Below are positions 60,201 to 64,000 of a DNA stretch of 64,000 nt, one piece after another. The DNA comes from Phoenix dactylifera (lineage: Eukaryota; Streptophyta; Magnoliopsida; Arecales; Arecaceae). The stretch is taken from the NCBI RefSeq assembly GCF_009389715.1, contig NC_052405.1:9217194-9281193 (forward strand), in the 5' to 3' direction. Within the stretch, counting starts at the first letter, position 1. Each line of letters opens with the position of its first letter. The notes below the pieces were generated by a model, which saw only the letters and a list, made by a program, of their open reading frames with translations, did not search any database and was not told where the DNA came from. The translations under genes and the position numbers were made by a program.

Positions 60201-62903
60201 AGGCTGCAACTAAAAACAACATTTCTAGAGAAAAACTTCATATTAAGAGTTCAGTCATACAAAACATAAGCAAGGTAGATGTAGATATGGTGTATATATA
60301 TAGGGACATGCATGCAGGTGATGATAATACATAAGCAAACTATAATGGAAAGAAAGCAAATACAAGGCCTTCGATTTTGTATTTTCGTGATGAAAACTAT
60401 TTAAAATTGGCAACCTTATCCATTTATATTACAGAGTCAAGCTTAACATTATCGCATAACAATTGACCAGTAGATACCTTTATTTCATCACCACGAAGGC
60501 GTTTAATTTCCAAGTTCTGCACAGAAATCTGCAAGAGAAATTTCAGACAGAAAGTTAACTTGCAAAACCAAGAAGCTAAGAAATGATGGGTCAAATCTAT
60601 CTGGGATGTAACATGAGTAATACTTGCAACTTCCAAGATTTTCGCTTATATTCAGTTATCATATGACGAGTTAAAAAATTTGACAGACTAATGGAAAGGA
60701 CATGATCATGAGCAAAGAACTTTCTAACAAATTGATATATCTTTAAGTTCAGTTAACAGACTATTGGAAGGAAATGATCATGAGCAAAAAACTTTCTTAC
60801 AAATTGTTGTATCTCTAAGTTCAGTTATTCAGTTATGCTTGCTGTTGTTATGTTTTCATCTGTGGGAGCCAATTATGATTTAAAAGAAGAGCTCTATTCT
60901 TCTGCTTTTCCTTACAGTTATTACTCCTATACCTTTAACTGCTGGATTTTTGCATAGCAAAATCAGTTTCGCGCTGCAACTAGATTTGACTACTCTAAAA
61001 CTGGCTGCTTTTCGATCATTTTGATCTCCTAAAATCTCTTAAATCTTAAAACAAACATGAAACAATGTGAACTCAATGTTCCTTAATTGCTTTATTCAAA
61101 TTCCTATAAAATCACTTAACCTGAAAACCCTAAAGCCATAAAATCACTAATTAAAAAACTTTTTATTTCAACCAAGAAACCCTAGGACAACTTTCCACTG
61201 ATCATTAAATTCACAGTCAATTTAAATCTTTTCACATTTTTGCAGCATACTAGCAAACCCTTGACTTCATCTTAACAGCTAATTGCTTGGCCTACTGCTG
61301 CTTATGTGCACCCCTTAGGCTCCTATAATCTTGCATCACATGTCAATTGCACACATACAAGCACTTGGACTAAGGTGTACTTGGAGATAACATAAAAGAA
61401 GGAAATGATATGTTTATTTACATATAGTACAAAGGAAAAACAGATTTCATCTGATAAAGATTGGTGAAAGTACCAGTTAGTATTGGTGCATACCGATCGT
61501 ATCGGTACTGAACCGGTACATGGAATAGGGGGTGTACCAATACTCGATATGCCAAACCAGGTACCGTACTAGGCGTCCATCACTGTAATAGGAGTGTAGC
61601 GGTATGGAGTCCGATACTAAGATGGCGAACCTTGGGTGAAACCCAGAGCAAATGGAAAAGGAAACATGAAGCCATCACCAATTTAATGACATAATGTGAG
61701 CAATTGTCGAAATAGTAATGACTGAAGGCTGTGAATTTGATTAGCAACTAGATATTAATTCAAATTTGGATTCTACAATCATAATGTAGGATCCAACACA
61801 TTGACCACCCCAGTTAAAACCAATTTTGCAATGAATAATTTAACAGCTGGATAATGTTTGCCAAAATAAATAGTTTTCTAGATGGATGAGTAGCAAACTC
61901 AGAAAAATTATTTATTCAATTTTCACTAATAGAGAGTAAAGTATGAGAAACAGGGAAGGAACTAAATAAGGCTTCCAGAATACAACAATGGTTTCTAATC
62001 AACCGTACATGCTAGACCAATCACTAATAATAACCAAAGTAATTGTCATGCTAGTTAATGCACATAGAATCAGTATAAGATATTTATATGTTCAAGTTCT
62101 AAACAGTATTGTTCATATCAAAGAAGAATTTGATACAATTACTAATTCATGAGATATCAATGAAGGTCTAGTTGGGCAACACCTACCTTTTTTCGCTCTT
62201 GCCTGATATTTTTTCGTTTACTTTGCTTCATATCCATCAGGAACTCGTCAAAACTACAACAAGAAACAAAGAGACAAGACTCACTTAAGGTCATAATTAT
62301 TATGTCCCAGATGATGTATCAGGGCATATGGGTAAAACATAAACTACAATTTTCATTTGTAGCTTGTTGAATATTTATAAGGAAAATATACAACCTTTTT
62401 TTTAAAAAAAAATCCAATAAATAAATCACTTCCACCTTTATAATGAAGATTAAGGAATAAAGATATTGGGTCCACCCAAGAATGTAAAATTATGCCATAC
62501 ATGAATATATGAGAGAGGAGCAATCCAGTCAGAAAACAGTTTACAAATAGCAATCACCCTTCTTTTGTCTTGGCCTACAATGGTCTACAATAATAAGAAA
62601 TATTTTAAGTTTACAACTTAAACTCTAACATGCATATAAATAGAGATACATATATAGGATATTTTTGTATGCAAACAAAATGAGTGAATTGATTAAGAGG
62701 AACCCACTAGTATAACTCTATTCTTCATTAGTAGCAAGCACAAACAAACAGCAGAAGTCAGACTAAAAGGAAATCTTTTTAACTTACTTCTTATAATTGC
62801 GATTTTTCCAATGATACTGCATCCCTATTCTCTGCAAGAACCCGTCATTCTTCAATTTGTGCCATTCATTTTCAGATGGAAAAGTCACATGTAATGATGA
62901 AAC
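57239..62903 (-). CDS. FemAB-like/DUF482 acyltransferase-fold protein, 5' end outside window
   Basis: This family (PF04339, GNAT-like fold) is widespread in bacteria and conserved in plants. Its substrate in plants is unknown. Seven exons are readable on the minus strand: 62903-62788, 62253-62187, 60528-60478, 60106-60054, 59597-59387, 58763-58593 and 57298-57239. They give 242 residues plus stop with consistent phase. In order they contain SSLHVTFPSENEWHKL, RIGMQYHWKNRNYKNFDEFL, KQSKRKNIRQERKK and RLRGDEIKAKHWDSFYKFY. These are followed by LVAGALNLIGGDTLFGRLWG, FEACYYQAIEAAIE and VEAGAQGEHKIQRGYLPV, then the ending HDSGPFKEGID. The EAGAQGEHK block is the most family-specific part. The sequence from 62904 to 64000 is intron; roughly the N-terminal half, with any targeting peptide, is missing from the window. 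Confidence 0.9.
57824..57890. repeat. 33-bp tandem duplicate
   Basis: 'tagcattttagaat' begins at 57824 and 57857. Each is followed by 'agt(g/t)atactacgg(a/t)gccc'. It lies in the last intron of the FemAB-like gene. Confidence 0.75.
60683..60831. repeat. Tandem duplication, period 73 bp
   Basis: 'cagactaatggaaagga' near 60684 and 'cagactattggaaggaa' near 60757 start two copies. Both continue through 'atgatcatgagcaaa', 'aactttct', 'acaaattg' and 'aagttcagtta'. It lies in an intron of the FemAB-like gene. Confidence 0.8.
61478..61640. repeat. Repeat rich in CGGTAC/GTACCG words
   Basis: This block contains the near-palindrome ATACCGATCGTATCGGTA, followed by GAACCGGTACATGG, GGTACCGTACTAGG and AGCGGTATGGAG. 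The same vocabulary marks the ends of the GC-rich element near 11.6-12.2 kb. It is probably an eroded member of the same or a similar family. It sits in an intron of the FemAB-like gene and has no coding. Confidence 0.45.
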
Positions 62904-64000
62904 CTGGAGCTGTCAGTGTTTAAACAACCACAATTAACCATCCACAGCAGTTCCACCTGAGGTGTTCCATTCTCTTAAAAGACAGATGCTGTCTTATCAA
63001 AAAGGAAGGCACTAACTATATAACTGAAAGCATGTCTGTTGAGCACAAGTTCTGACGAAGTAGTGCTTCAGAAGATTGAATGTTCTACCTTATGAAACAG
63101 TTAAGTCTTATCAGGAAGGTTTTAGGTATAATCAAAAGTATTGTAAATAAAATCTATGTGAAAACTTATTTCCTTGATTTTCTTGTGAATTTTTATTTGA
63201 AAGTATAATCAAGCTTTATAAAAGTGTTAGAAGAAAAAGATGCAAATATAAGGAAAATAAGAAATCTTTGTAGAAAACCATGAAGCATAGAAAGCCAATA
63301 TAAATGCAAAATTGTTGGCAGAACCAACTTTGACAAATGCATAGATCCTTCAAACAGCTTAGTGGAACACAGTGAAACAAAAGAAGAGAGAAGGAAATTC
63401 TAAAACAGCTCAAAAATAATGAATTCTAGGAAATTCTAGGAAGATAATTCATGAGACTAAGCATAAATCTAAGAGAGTATGCAAGAAACACATCATTTAT
63501 GTCTTTCATGATAATGAACCCCTCCAATGCTGGCATCTAAGCATTCTCACTTTCGATGATACAGAGATTACCCCAGGACAAGGTTCCAGATGAACCATAT
63601 AATGTAGCCAATTTCTTCTAGTAACAGAAATAATGAATTCCAGTCACTGTTAACAGCCGATCAAACAGCTATTTGATTTTCCAAATTATAGCAACACTTT
63701 AGTAAATGATGATAATGACTAACTTATTATGAGCCTCAAACTCAGATACTGTCAGATTGATTCTAGCAAGTTAATGAAAAACAGATACAATTTGCAATGA
63801 CAAAAAAATGACAATTGGCTTGCCAGGATGTCTCATATGTTTCAGTGGAGATCTCAGAATGAACTCTTAAACTTCACCCTAAGCTAAGATCAAATTGAAA
63901 CAAAAAGAATTTTAACTTTCTACCATTTGGTCTTGGGAGACAGAGATAAGGTTATTGGAAGTCTGGAACCATCTCACCAGGCACTTAATATGGATATAAA
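62904..64000 (-). other. Intron of the FemAB-like gene, running off the window
   Basis: The acceptor CTCCAG lies directly above 62903. I searched the minus strand to the window edge for the upstream family exon and did not find it, so this is intron sequence with nothing else recognisable. Confidence 0.6.

Overview
The window is nuclear DNA of a flowering plant, most likely a monocot; a palm is my guess from general sequence character, not something the sequence proves. Support comes from spliced genes with GT-AG introns, plant-specific families (BYPASS1-like protein, DUF1771-Smr protein, plant pterin aldehyde reductase), AT-rich introns of up to 5.6 kb, and many plant-type transposable elements. 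I see no rRNA, complete tRNA, CRISPR array, prokaryotic operon or viral gene.

Six protein genes are supported, five of them resolved exon by exon with consistent reading phase. (1) eIF2D (ligatin), minus strand, CDS 16105 to 3170, 9 coding exons, 610 aa, with a probable non-coding first exon near 17.03-17.3 kb. (2) CNOT11, plus strand, 23209 to 32463, 12 exons, 433 aa. (3) A single-exon BYPASS1-like gene, plus strand, 35857 to 36861, behind a roughly 162-bp TA microsatellite. (4) A DUF1771-Smr protein, plus strand, 41860 to 46109, 4 exons, 444 aa. (5) A short-chain dehydrogenase matching plant NADPH-dependent pterin aldehyde reductase, plus strand, 47753 to 55567, 5 exons, 244 aa, with a 5.6-kb last intron. 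(6) A FemAB-like/DUF482 acyltransferase-fold protein, minus strand, 62903 to 57239, whose 5' exons lie beyond the window.

The spaces between and inside the genes are filled by repeats. 0-1.4 kb and 19-21.1 kb hold two diverged copies of one long LTR-like repeat. 17.6-18.8 kb holds a small inverted-repeat element and a Mutator-like element with long terminal inverted repeats. 37.1-38.2 kb is a complete non-autonomous CACTA element with a 3-bp target duplication. 39.2-40.2 kb is a complete hAT element with an 8-bp target duplication. Introns carry a short SINE-like insertion with a 16-bp target duplication, a TRIM/SMART-like element, an LTR remnant and several local tandem duplications.

eIF2D and CNOT11 are divergently placed about 6 kb apart and both act on translation or mRNA turnover; I read this as coincidence. 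Each needs one GC-AG intron to keep its conserved reading frame or residue. I did not find a convincing undescribed biological system. The most distinctive items are the two GC-AG introns, the four-copy telo-box-like repeat in CNOT11 intron 1, and the three small transposons whose exact insertion footprints can be read.
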